Below are positions 50,652-58,488 of a DNA stretch of 64,000 bases, piece after piece. Below the pieces are notes generated by a model. It had not been told where the DNA came from. It did no database searches and was given only the letters and a program-made list of their open reading frames with translations. The DNA comes from Dinoroseobacter sp049800775. GTDB lineage: Bacteria; Pseudomonadota; Alphaproteobacteria; Rhodobacterales; Rhodobacteraceae. The stretch spans positions 1 through 64,000 of the forward strand of contig NZ_JBNAFR010000001.1 of assembly GCF_049800775.1 (NCBI RefSeq), read 5' to 3'. The translations under genes and the position numbers were made by a program. The stretch's first letter is position 1. The number at the start of each line of letters is the position of its first letter.

Positions 50652-52226
50652 TCAGAGGTTCACGCGGCGGGCCACCCCGATCCGGTCGAGAAAGGCCGGG
50701 TCGTGGCTGACCACGAGGATCGCACCGTCATAGGCGTTCAGCGCAGCCTCGAGGGTTTGCACGGCGTCGATATCCAGATGATTGCTGGGCTCGTCGAGGA
50801 TCAGGAGCTGCCTTGGCTGGCTATGCCCCAGCGTGCAGGCCAGGGCCGCGCGCATCCGCTGCCCACCGCTGAGCGCGCCGATGGTCTGGTCCGCATCCGC
50901 ACCACGAAACAGGAACCGCGCCAGCACGGCGCGGCGGGCGTTCTCGCTGGTCTCCGGATCGAGCCGGGCAAAAGCCTCCCGGACGGTCTCGGCCGGGCGC
51001 AGCAGGCTCAGGTCCTGATCGATCCGGGCGGCGGGGACATGCAGGGTGACGGTCCCGCCCTGCGGGTCAAGCTGCCCGTCGATGCAGGCCAGCAAGGTCG
51101 ACTTGCCCGCGCCGTTCGCCCCGTGGATCGCGACCCGCTCCGGTCCATGGATGGCAAGCGACACCCCCTCCAGCAGCGGCCGATCAGGATGGTATCGGAA
51201 CCGGAGGCTGTCGACGCTCACAACCTCGCGCCCGCGCGCGAGCGCGCAGGATGGCACCGCCATCAACAGGGGCTCGTGCAGCTCCACCGCCGCGCGTGCG
51301 GCCTGTACGGCGGCCTCTGCGGCCTCGGTCTGGCGGGTGTGCAGCCGCGCAGCGGCGCGGGATGAGCCTTCGCTCCGCTCCTTTGCCGCGTCCAGCACGA
51401 GCTTCGATTGACTGCCCGAGGCGCGCAACTGCCTGCCCTGCCGGTCCGTGCGGGCCTTGCGGTCCGCCGCCTGCTGCGCCTGGGCATGGGTCTCTTTCAA
51501 CGCCTGTTCCGCACGGGTCAGATCCTGCGCGGCGGCCGCCAGTTCCGCTGCCTTGGCCGCTGCATAGTCCGCATAAGGGCCCCCATGTATGCGCGCCCCA
51601 AGGCGGGTCAGCTCGACAATCGCGTCCATCTCGCCCAGTAACGTCCGGTCATGGCTGGCAATGACCGCGCATCCGCGCCAGTCGCGCAACGCCGCGATGA
51701 CCGACTGGCGGCCCGCGCGGTCGAGATGGTTCGTCGGCTCGTCCAACAGCAGCGCATCCGGCTTTGCAAAGAGCAATGCGGCGAGGCTCGCCCGCGTCCG
51801 TTGACCGCCCGACAACCGATCCAGCCGGGTCTCCAGCGGTTGATCGAGGCCCAGACGGCCCAGCGCGCTCTGCAGCCGCGCCTCAAGGGTCCAATCTGCC
51901 GTTGCGAGATCCTCGGCGGTGGCCTCTCCGGCCTCGGCGCGGCGCAGACTGGCAAGCTGATCCGCCATGCCGAACAGATCGGCAAAATTCGCCCCCTCCA
52001 TCCGTTCCGGGGTCTGGCGCAGGAACCCAATGGCCGGAGGGGCGGCGATGCTGCCCTGATCCGGGGTCAGCTCCCCGGCGATCAGACGCAGCAGGGTCGT
52101 CTTTCCGGTGCCATTGCGACCGACAAGGCCCGTGCGAACAGGACCGAAGGTCAGCGTCAGATCGGAATAGAGAGGTTCGGAATTCGGGGTATGCCAGCCC
52201 AGACCGGCAATGGAGATGGTAGACAT
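50652..52226 (-). CDS. ABC-F family ATPase
   Basis: 524 residues, two ABC domains without membrane segments: Walker A GRNGTGKTTLLRLIAG, signature LSGGQRTRASLAALL, Walker B ALLLDEPTNHLD; second Walker A GANGAGKSTLLACI, LSGGQRMRAALAC, LLILDEPSNHLD. ABC-F proteins act on the ribosome, either as translation factors or by displacing antibiotics. The linker between domains is alanine/arginine-rich. A short upstream frame at 52260 may attenuate it. It lies 161 bp downstream of the TetR gene on the same strand and may share the operator at 53006. Confidence 0.92.
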   Translation of the reverse strand: MSTISIAGLGWHTPNSEPLYSDLTLTFGPVRTGLVGRNGTGKTTLLRLIAGELTPDQGSIAAPPAIGFLRQTPERMEGANFADLFGMADQLASLRRAEAGEATAEDLATADWTLEARLQSALGRLGLDQPLETRLDRLSGGQRTRASLAALLFAKPDALLLDEPTNHLDRAGRQSVIAALRDWRGCAVIASHDRTLLGEMDAIVELTRLGARIHGGPYADYAAAKAAELAAAAQDLTRAEQALKETHAQAQQAADRKARTDRQGRQLRASGSQSKLVLDAAKERSEGSSRAAARLHTRQTEAAEAAVQAARAAVELHEPLLMAVPSCALARGREVVSVDSLRFRYHPDRPLLEGVSLAIHGPERVAIHGANGAGKSTLLACIDGQLDPQGGTVTLHVPAARIDQDLSLLRPAETVREAFARLDPETSENARRAVLARFLFRGADADQTIGALSGGQRMRAALACTLGHSQPRQLLILDEPSNHLDIDAVQTLEAALNAYDGAILVVSHDPAFLDRIGVARRVNL

Positions 52227-52259
52227 GCTGTACGCTCGCAGGAAAGAACCGAAGAATGC

Positions 52260-52283
52260 TCAGTCAGTGCGTGCGGTATCCAT
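52260..52283 (-). promoter_or_regulatory. Possible 7-codon leader peptide before the ABC-F gene
   Basis: ATGGATACCGCACGCACTGACTGA begins on the minus strand nine bases after a GGAG. Its stop lies 33 bp before the ABC-F start, which itself has a weak ribosome site. ABC-F resistance genes are often controlled by ribosome stalling on such leaders. The frame and the GGAG are seen; attenuation is inferred. Confidence 0.35.
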
Positions 52284-52387
52284 GATCTCTGTCTCCAGTC
52301 TTGGTCTCGTTCACAGGTAGTCCCCCCTCTGGTCCGTGCAAGGGGAACCACCCGCGGGGGTCTCGCCACGGGGCTGGAGGGAAATGC

Positions 52388-52978
52388 TCAGGGCGCAGGG
52401 CGTCCCAGCTCCATGGAGAATTGCTCGTGCAGGAGCGTCTTGATCAGATCCGGGGTCAGTGAGGATTGTCCGAGGGCAAAAACCCCCATCAGCCCATCGA
52501 TCTGCGCCGAGATCCGCCACGCGGCATGCTGCGGGCTGTCGCACCCCGCCGCGCCATCCGACGCGCATCGTCGGAGCAACTCGACAATCGTGTCATGCCA
52601 CCGCAGATGCCCCGCCTGGATAATGGCCGCAAGATCGGGGTCCCGGCGCGCCTCTTCAATGGCATCGAGCCAGAGCTTCCAAAACCGCAACTCCGGGTCA
52701 GAGATCATCCAGTCGATGAAGCGCGCGATCATCGCGTTCGGCGGGGCCTCGGACAGGACCGCCTGCAGCGCGCAGATCTCCCGGTGGATGAATGTCTCGA
52801 CAACCTCCGCGCGCAGGTCCTTCCATGTCGCGAAGTAATGGTGCAACAGGCCCGACCCCACCCCGAGATAGCGCGTCACATCCCGGGTCGCGGTGGCTGC
52901 CAGACCTTTCTCAAGGATGACCGCATAGGCGCCCTCGACAATCTGCGACCGGCGTTCCTGTCCTGACAATCTTGCCAT
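52388..52978 (-). CDS. TetR-family repressor
   Basis: 196 residues. The N-terminal TetR HTH reads RRSQIVEGAYAVILEKGL, ATRDVTRYLGVGSGLLHHYF, with the canonical HYF end of the recognition helix. The ligand-binding half resembles the BetI-type C-terminal domain (ALQAVLSEAPPNAMIARFIDW, FWKLWLDAIEEARRD). The double palindrome 28-59 bp upstream is the obvious operator, shared with the divergent hydrolase gene set. Its near-copy at 57357 suggests a regulon covering the whole convergent cluster up to 57388. Confidence 0.92.
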   Translation of the reverse strand: MARLSGQERRSQIVEGAYAVILEKGLAATATRDVTRYLGVGSGLLHHYFATWKDLRAEVVETFIHREICALQAVLSEAPPNAMIARFIDWMISDPELRFWKLWLDAIEEARRDPDLAAIIQAGHLRWHDTIVELLRRCASDGAAGCDSPQHAAWRISAQIDGLMGVFALGQSSLTPDLIKTLLHEQFSMELGRPAP

Positions 52979-53005
52979 GGGCCCCCCTTGACATCCGTCG
53001 GCAAA

Positions 53006-53037
53006 CTGAGCACCTGCTCAACTGAGCATATGCTCAG
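53006..53037. promoter_or_regulatory. Double palindromic operator A (TetR type)
   Basis: Two inverted repeats in tandem: TGAGCA-CC-TGCTCA, then after A-C the perfect 16-bp palindrome CTGAGCATATGCTCAG (53022-53037). They are located between the TetR gene (left) and the rightward hydrolase genes. Site B at 57357-57388 has the same double arrangement, with 28 of 32 bases identical by eye. Paired dyads of this type suit binding of two TetR dimers. Confidence 0.75.
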
Positions 53038-53054
53038 AAGTATGAGAGAGTGCC

Positions 53055-53231
53055 ATGGTCCGTGAAGTCAAGCGCCCGGTGGCGGCAGCCGGGTCTCTGC
53101 CCCGCGCCCGCATCGCATCGGGCGCGCCCGCCCCAGACGCATCCGAGGGCGAAATCGGACAGCCGTGCCGAGGTGCCACGCCGGTCAGCCGCGCCGGACG
53201 TGGCCCATGGGAGGCGTCCCTTGACCGATAG
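53055..53231 (+). CDS. Possible 58-residue leader frame
   Basis: ATG at 53055 with GAGAGAG just upstream, first frame after operator A. Translation MVREVKRPVAAAGSLPRARI ... ends LDR, low-complexity and without family resemblance. Its stop lies inside the first codons of the next gene (TTGACCGATAG), so it could couple translation of the TTG-started hydrolase. Could equally be non-coding leader. Confidence 0.3.
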   Translation: MVREVKRPVAAAGSLPRARIASGAPAPDASEGEIGQPCRGATPVSRAGRGPWEASLDR

Positions 53232-53940
53232 GACCTCCTCCCTGCGGCAGGCCAAGAGCCTGTGGATTCACGGCGCGGGGCTGTCCGGTGCAACCTGGCG
53301 CGGGGTGACGGCCGACCTGCCCCGGGCCGTAACACCAGATCTGCCGGGGCATGGTGCGGCCCATCCGATCACGCCGCCCCGTGTCGAGGGCTTCGCAGAC
53401 CAGCTATGTCCGCGGGTCGAAGACGACATGGTTCTGATCGGGCATTCCCTTGGCGGCATGGTCGCGCTCGAGATGGCGGCGCGCCACGGGCGCGGGCTTC
53501 GGGCCTTGGTCCTGATCGAAGCGGTGCCGACCGTCACCGACCGCTGGACCGGACGGGTGGCGCCACGTCTGGCGCGTCCTTTGCTGAAACTCCTGCCGCG
53601 CCCCGTTCTCACAAAGATGGCCGGGGCGGGCCAATCCGAAGATGCCGCGCGCGAGGCCCGGCGCTGGCTGGCGCAGATGCCCCGCGCGCGCCTTCTGGAC
53701 GCGTTCGACGCCGCCCGGACCTATGACGGACGCCGTCACCTTGCGCGCGTAAAGCTCCCGACCCTCGTGATTGTGGGCCGCCAGAACCGCGCCACCCATC
53801 GTGGTGCGCGCTTGATGGCCGACGGAATAGATCGCGCCGAGTTCGAGACCCTGCCCGGGGGGCATTTGCTTCATATCGACAACCCGCAGGGGCTGCGCCA
53901 TGCGATCACGGCGTTCCTTGCGGGCATCCCGGCCGCGTGA
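53221..53940 (+). CDS. Alpha/beta hydrolase
   Basis: 239 residues. The TTG at 53221 is preferred because GGGAGG lies 9 bases upstream and the fold begins shortly after (SLWIHGAGLSGATWRGV). Oxyanion/His-Gly motif WIHGAG, nucleophile elbow VLIGHSLGGMVAL, late acid near IVGRQNRATH and catalytic His in LPGGHLLHID. First rightward gene after operator A. Substrate unknown; one of four alpha/beta hydrolases in this cluster. Confidence 0.82.
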   Translation: MTDRTSSLRQAKSLWIHGAGLSGATWRGVTADLPRAVTPDLPGHGAAHPITPPRVEGFADQLCPRVEDDMVLIGHSLGGMVALEMAARHGRGLRALVLIEAVPTVTDRWTGRVAPRLARPLLKLLPRPVLTKMAGAGQSEDAAREARRWLAQMPRARLLDAFDAARTYDGRRHLARVKLPTLVIVGRQNRATHRGARLMADGIDRAEFETLPGGHLLHIDNPQGLRHAITAFLAGIPAA

Positions 53941-53976
53941 TGTCGCGGGCCGTCTCCCCAGACCGAGAGGTACCCC

Positions 53977-54060
53977 ATGAACCGAAAGCAACGCTCCACC
54001 TTCGCCATCATCATCGCGATCGCGGTTGCGATCCTGGTGGCCATCACCCAAGGCGGCTGA
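53977..54060 (+). CDS. 27-residue membrane peptide
   Basis: MNRKQRSTFAIIIAIAVAIL followed by VAITQGG, one membrane helix with a basic N-terminus. GAGAGG lies six bases upstream of the ATG. It sits between two hydrolase genes in the operator-bracketed cluster. Very small membrane peptides often attach to larger membrane proteins, but none is visible nearby. Confidence 0.55.
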   Translation: MNRKQRSTFAIIIAIAVAILVAITQGG

Positions 54061-54163
54061 CGCCGTGATCCGCAAGCGCCCCATGCGGCGCATTCGGCAC
54101 CACGCGGCCCCCTTCCCAGCCCGCGCCGCCTCTGACGGCACGTATCAAGCAACGGACCCCAAA

Positions 54164-54865
54164 ATGACCCCTTCCCCCTGTCTCGGCATCGCGCGCGCTG
54201 GGCGTCTCATCGCCATTCTCGCGCTCTCACTTGCGGCGGTGACCGCGGGCGCACAAGCCCAGACCGTCCTGCGCGAGATGCCGGAGCAGGTCGATCCCGC
54301 CCGGCACTACATCTTTTATATCCATGGGCGCATCGTTGAGACCGAAGGGCCCGAAGCAGTCTCGGAGCGCTTCGGGCCCTATGATTTCAAGGGGATCACC
54401 GAGGGGCTGGCCTCCCGCGGGCAGACCGTCATTGCCGAGCTGCGCGCCCCCGGCGGGCTGGACTATGTCGACACGCTCGCGACTCATATCCGCCGGATGC
54501 AGGACGAGGGTGTTCCGGCGCGCAACATCACCGTCGTCGGGTTCTCCAAGGGGGGATACATGGCGCTCCGGGTGGCGCGGGCGCTGCAGGATCCGGAGGT
54601 GAATTTCGCGATCCTCGCGGGCTGCATCGCCGAGGCGATCTCTGGGGAGGACCTGTCGGGCGATGGTCTGGACGGACGCCTTCTGTCCATGGCCAATAGC
54701 GCGGATACCCTTGGCTTTCCCTGCACGCCGCTCTTTGCGCGCAACACCCATCTTGCGAGCCCGGTCTCTGTGGTGTTCCACGAGGGGTCTGGTCATGGTC
54801 TGTTTTACGCCGCGGACCCCGTCTGGATGACACCGCTGCTGGACTGGATCGAGGCCGGCCTCTAG
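54164..54865 (+). CDS. Exported alpha/beta hydrolase
   Basis: 233 residues with an N-terminal signal peptide (LIAILALSLAAVTAGAQAQ). The fold shows YIFYIHGRIVE, a Ser nucleophile elbow VVGFSKGGYMAL (GFSKGG), and a final His in VVFHEGSGHGLFY. Periplasmic location is expected. The ATG at 54164 gives a proper signal peptide, although its ribosome site is weak. Second of the clustered hydrolases. Confidence 0.8.
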   Translation: MTPSPCLGIARAGRLIAILALSLAAVTAGAQAQTVLREMPEQVDPARHYIFYIHGRIVETEGPEAVSERFGPYDFKGITEGLASRGQTVIAELRAPGGLDYVDTLATHIRRMQDEGVPARNITVVGFSKGGYMALRVARALQDPEVNFAILAGCIAEAISGEDLSGDGLDGRLLSMANSADTLGFPCTPLFARNTHLASPVSVVFHEGSGHGLFYAADPVWMTPLLDWIEAGL

Positions 54866-55042
54866 CACCGGGCCAGCGACGCGGACCGCCTGCGCAGGGC
54901 TGCGCGGCATGGCAGGGCCCCGGCCCTGCGCCCTCTGACCCAACGGAGTGCTAGGCGCGCGCGACACGTCAGTGATCCATGCCAACGCCACGGATCACAA
55001 GCCGCGCCCCGTCGCAGGGCACCCCCCCAAGACACAGGAGAC

Positions 55043-55777
55043 ATGCCCGTGGGACAAACGCTTCACTGGACCCTACGCGGAGAGGGACCGCCCCTGCTGC
55101 TGCTCCACGGGTTCACGGGGGTTGGTGCCGATTGGACTGCGGTCTTCGGCGAGACCGACACAGGCTTCACTCATCTGATGCCCGATCTACAGGGCCATGG
55201 CCGATCCCCGCAGCTTGAGGCCTTCTCCTTTCGCGCGGCGGCACGGATGGTCGCGGATGACCTGCAGGAGATGGGCGTCGGGGCGGTGCCTGCGATGGGG
55301 ATGAGCGGCGGTGGACAGGTCCTGCTCCACCTCGCGACGGGATCGCCCGAGCGGATCGCAACCTCCGTACTCGTCAGCACCGCGCCCTACTTTCCCGACA
55401 CCGCGCGCCAGCTGATGAAAGCAGCCACGCCGGATACTCTCCCGGAGGAGGCGTGGGCCGAGTTGCGCGCCAAGCATCCGGGCGGGGACGCGCAGGTGCG
55501 CGCCTTGTTCGAGACCGCCCAGAGGTTCCACGCGAGCTACGGCGATGTGGCCTTCACGCCGGACCTTCTGGCGCGGGTTTCGGGGCGATGCCTCGTCGTC
55601 CACGGAGATGCAGACCCGCTTTATCCCTTAGCCAGCGCGATGGAGCTTTATACCGGCCTGCCGGATGCCCAGCTTTGGATCCTCCCCGGCGGCGGCCATT
55701 GCCCCATCTTCGGCGACCAGGCCCAGCCCTTTGCCGAGCTTGCCCTGCGGTTTCTGACCTCGGATGGCGCGGCGTGA
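55043..55777 (+). CDS. Alpha/beta hydrolase
   Basis: 244 residues, AGGAG seven bases before the ATG. LLLLHGFTGVGADW (oxyanion loop), the elbow AMGMSGGGQVLLHL with Ser in GMSGG, a late acid in VVHGDADPLYP and His in LPGGGHCPIFG: a complete catalytic set, homologous to many esterase/haloperoxidase-like proteins. Last rightward gene of the cluster; it faces the SnoaL-like gene across a 285-bp spacer. Confidence 0.88.
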   Translation: MPVGQTLHWTLRGEGPPLLLLHGFTGVGADWTAVFGETDTGFTHLMPDLQGHGRSPQLEAFSFRAAARMVADDLQEMGVGAVPAMGMSGGGQVLLHLATGSPERIATSVLVSTAPYFPDTARQLMKAATPDTLPEEAWAELRAKHPGGDAQVRALFETAQRFHASYGDVAFTPDLLARVSGRCLVVHGDADPLYPLASAMELYTGLPDAQLWILPGGGHCPIFGDQAQPFAELALRFLTSDGAA

Positions 55778-55990
55778 TCGCACCCGCCGATCCTGCGCAG
55801 ACCCGGATGACCGGTGAGATGGCCATCGGCCCCAACTTCGCGGCGCGCGCAGAATAGGCCGTCATCGGCGCATAGCCGAAGCCGGTTCACCATGCGGACA
55901 GGCGTAAGGGGTCGAACCCTTTCTTCGGGAAGAAGACGAGCGCCGCTGCCAGCGCCGCGCCTCGGACCTGCACCGTTGGGGCTTGCTGAA

Positions 55991-56018
55991 GGGGGCGGCC
56001 TGCGCTTGTGCCGCCCCC
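55991..56018. terminator. Stem-loop between convergent halves of the cluster
   Basis: GGGGGCGGC (55991-55999) pairs perfectly with GCCGCCCCC (56010-56018) around a 10-base loop. No T-run. It lies midway between the stop codons at 55777 and 56063 and may end transcription from both sides. The remainder of this 285-bp spacer holds nothing recognisable. Confidence 0.5.
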
Positions 56019-56062
56019 TCCCCGATGTCTTGGGTTCTGCCCCCTCGGACCGCGCGGTCTGT

Positions 56063-56437
56063 TCAGACGGCGTGAACGGCGGGAATGTCCCAAACCTCGC
56101 GCACCTTGCCGTCGATGATCCGCCAGACCAGAACCACATCAAATTCCATGGCCGTGGCCCCATCGCCCAGCCGGTTGCGGGTTTGCACCACAACCAGCTC
56201 GTCTCCCACAGCCCAGGCGCCCTTCGGGCTCACGTTGAAGACGCCCTGCCCATAGCTGCGGACCTTGCGAAAGAACTCGGCGATCCCGCTCAGGCCCTGA
56301 TAGGCACCCGCCAGTTCCGGGGCGTTCGGGTTGAAGAAATGCCATGTCACGTCGGGATGAAAATGCGCCGTATCCGCGCCCATATCCGCGATGTTGATCG
56401 ATGAAATAAGGTCGATATTGGCGTGCTCGGGGGTCAT
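56063..56437 (-). CDS. SnoaL-like (NTF2 fold) protein
   Basis: 124 residues with the NTF2/SnoaL pattern: FHPDVTWHFFNPNAPELAG, LSGIAEFFRKVRSYG and terminal VVLVWRIIDGKVREVWDIP. SnoaL-like proteins are small cone-shaped binding or cyclase/isomerase enzymes. The ATG overlaps the stop of the upstream alpha/beta hydrolase gene (ATGA), so the two products are coupled and may act on one substrate. Confidence 0.88.
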   Translation of the reverse strand: MTPEHANIDLISSINIADMGADTAHFHPDVTWHFFNPNAPELAGAYQGLSGIAEFFRKVRSYGQGVFNVSPKGAWAVGDELVVVQTRNRLGDGATAMEFDVVLVWRIIDGKVREVWDIPAVHAV

Positions 56438-57210
56438 GGAATACCTCTTTGGTTGACCTGTTTGGAGTGAAGGAGGGTGACGTCGGACGGAAGCGGCTGG
56501 GCAGAGATCCAGGCCGCAAGGATCCGGGCGGCGAGGTCGGGATCATTGAGGCACCATCCATGACCGGCATCCGGGATGATCCCGGCCCTTGCGTGAGTGC
56601 TTTGGGCCGCGACGCCGGAGAGGCCTTTGACAACGGCCGCCGGTTCCTGCGACCCGGCAAGATACAGGCTGCGCACGGACTGCGCCGCCATCAGCTGCGC
56701 CGGATCGGCCCGCAGGACAGCCCGCGCCAGATCCCGGACCGTCGCGGGTGTGGCCCAGCCCTGGCCCTGCGGATCGCTCAGGGCTCCGGGATCCGAAATG
56801 CCCGCCAGCCGCCCCGCGACGCGGCGCAAGGCGCGGACCCCGAGGAGCGGGTAGACGAGCTGCACTGCCGCCTCCATGGCCCGGGGATGGCGCAGCGCGC
56901 GCAGGACAACGCCCGAGATCACAGCCGACCGGATCGGGATCCTGTGCTGCGCAAGCAGGGTCATCGCCACATAGCCCCCCAAGGACAGCCCGAACAGATG
57001 CACCGGCGCGTCCTCGCCCTCAAGGCGCGTCGCAATATCCTCGGCGCAGCACGCCAAACTGGAAAACACCTGTCCGCGGTTTGCCCCATGCCCGCGCAGA
57101 TCAGGCGTCAGGCAGCGATACTGCGGCAATCGTTCCGCGATGGGGTGAAGAGATCGAGACGACATCGCTCCGCCATGGAGCATCACCAATACCTGTCGGT
57201 TTCGGGTCAT
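56434..57210 (-). CDS. Alpha/beta hydrolase
   Basis: 258 residues from the ATG at 57210 (GAGG close upstream; further G-rich block at -10). QVLVMLHGGAMSSRSLHP, the elbow HLFGLSLGGYVAMTL with Ser in GLSLGG, and the late His in IPDAGHGWCLND indicate an active hydrolase. First leftward gene behind operator B (about 150 bp away) and coupled to the SnoaL-like gene. Longer N-terminal extension to 57300 is possible but lacks support. Confidence 0.85.
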   Translation of the reverse strand: MTRNRQVLVMLHGGAMSSRSLHPIAERLPQYRCLTPDLRGHGANRGQVFSSLACCAEDIATRLEGEDAPVHLFGLSLGGYVAMTLLAQHRIPIRSAVISGVVLRALRHPRAMEAAVQLVYPLLGVRALRRVAGRLAGISDPGALSDPQGQGWATPATVRDLARAVLRADPAQLMAAQSVRSLYLAGSQEPAAVVKGLSGVAAQSTHARAGIIPDAGHGWCLNDPDLAARILAAWISAQPLPSDVTLLHSKQVNQRGIP

Positions 57211-57356
57211 TCCTCGCCCCTTCCCTTGGGTGCCTGCGGATGTCCAAACGCGCAGGCCTCGATACGGTTTTTGAGCCGGTTTTGCCCCGACAGCCACCAC
57301 GCGCGATCCGCCCGGAGGTCGCGTTCAGCGACCCGTGGCGTATGGCGTCCGCCCAT

Positions 57357-57388
57357 CTGAGCATCCGCTCAATTGAGCATGTGCTCAG
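57357..57388. promoter_or_regulatory. Double palindromic operator B (copy of site A)
   Basis: TGAGCA-TC-CGCTCA followed after A-T by TGAGCA-TG-TGCTCAG, the same tandem dyad as site A with the same centre-to-centre spacing. It stands upstream of the leftward hydrolase-SnoaL pair. Together with site A it brackets 53038-57356. Control by the TetR protein at 52388 is inferred from the identity of the sites. Confidence 0.72.
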
Positions 57389-57719
57389 CGCGAAGCCCGA
57401 TGTCAAGACTGCCCTCCTCGCCGCCAGAAGTCAGAATGGAACTTGGGCAATGATCAGCCGAAGACGACGTCCGGAGCCCCGTGCCGGGCATCCCCTTCCC
57501 CAGGACCGCCCGACGCCCGGCATGGCCAGTTCCCGCGCAAGGATGACTTGCGGGGGTCCCTTTTGAACGCCCGGGATTGAGGCAGCCTGAACGCCTCGCA
57601 ACACGCAGAAGACATGCGCTTGCCAGTGACATCGGCGGCGCCACATGCCGCCGCGGTTCTGCTCAGTACTTCTTCAGGCGGTGACAAGCTGCCCGCCCCC
57701 GGATGCGGCGACCCTTGGA
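57389..57719. other. 331-bp region without recognisable gene
   Basis: Between operator B and the stop of the SDR gene. Several overlapping frames are open on the minus strand, but all give low-complexity Arg/Pro/Ser-rich translations without family motifs or matching ribosome sites. Probably the promoter/upstream region for operator B and the terminator region for the SDR gene. Confidence 0.45.
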
Positions 57720-58349
57720 TCAAGGGGACGGTCCGGCGACGCCATAGACCCGGTGGCCCGCCCCCGACCCCTCCTCCGCCACCGCGTCCACGAGGAATTG
57801 CGCAAGGCCGGATCGCGACACCGAGCTGCCACCGGTCGGCAGAGCCCCGAGGGTCGCGCGGTATCCTTGCACCTCGTGGTCGGTCAGAAACCCGCAGCGT
57901 GCTAGGGTCACCTGCAGCCCCGACGCGTGCAGAACACGCTCCATGCGCTCTGCGCTGCGCACCACGGGCCGGACCATCGCGGCCAGGAGCTTGTCACGCA
58001 GGCTCCGGCGCGGAAAGAGCAGCGCGCTGGAGGTCACCACGACCCTGTTCACCCCTGCCTCCGTGGCGGCGACGAGGGCCTCAGCGGATCGCCAATAGAC
58101 CGACGCGGCGCTCCGGGTTGGTCGGCGCCCGCCAAGGGTGGAAATCACCGCATCCTGTCCGCGCAGGATCTCGACCAGAGCCTCGCGCGCGCAGGGATCC
58201 GCGACCTCCATGCGCAGCCGGTCATCGCGCAACGCAAGACGCTTGTCCGGCTTCCGCACGACCGCCGTCACCCAATAACCCCGGTCCAGAGCGGCCTGCA
58301 CCACGCGCCGCCCGGTCCGGCCATTCGCCCCAAGGACAACAAGTCTCAT
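57720..58349 (-). CDS. NAD(P)-binding SDR-like oxidoreductase
   Basis: 209 residues from the ATG at 58349 with GGAGG eight bases upstream. MRLVVLGANGRTGRRVVQAAL is an atypical-SDR NAD(P) motif (GxNGxxG), followed by AVVRKPDKRL, DAVISTLGG and VVVTSSALLF. Resembles NmrA-like/biliverdin reductase B-like proteins that bind NADPH. Divergent from a LysR gene with about 140 bp between, the classical regulator-target layout. Confidence 0.88.
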   Translation of the reverse strand: MRLVVLGANGRTGRRVVQAALDRGYWVTAVVRKPDKRLALRDDRLRMEVADPCAREALVEILRGQDAVISTLGGRRPTRSAASVYWRSAEALVAATEAGVNRVVVTSSALLFPRRSLRDKLLAAMVRPVVRSAERMERVLHASGLQVTLARCGFLTDHEVQGYRATLGALPTGGSSVSRSGLAQFLVDAVAEEGSGAGHRVYGVAGPSP

Positions 58350-58446
58350 CTGGCGCGCCTCCGAGGGGACCGGGCCCACCCCCATGGTGTGCCATCAGCC
58401 CCTTGCGCCGTGATTACCCATGCAGTTTTCGAAGGTGAATTGACCA

Positions 58447-58456
58447 AATACGTATT
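58447..58456. promoter_or_regulatory. Candidate LysR site in the SDR-lysR spacer
   Basis: AATACGTATT is a perfect 10-bp palindrome in the divergent spacer between the SDR gene and the lysR-type gene, in a locally AT-rich stretch. TATACT at 58477-58482 is a possible -10 element so close to the LysR ATG (58489) that the message could be leaderless. Confidence 0.4.
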
Positions 58457-58488
58457 CTCAGCATGCAAAAATCGTATATACTCGGGTC

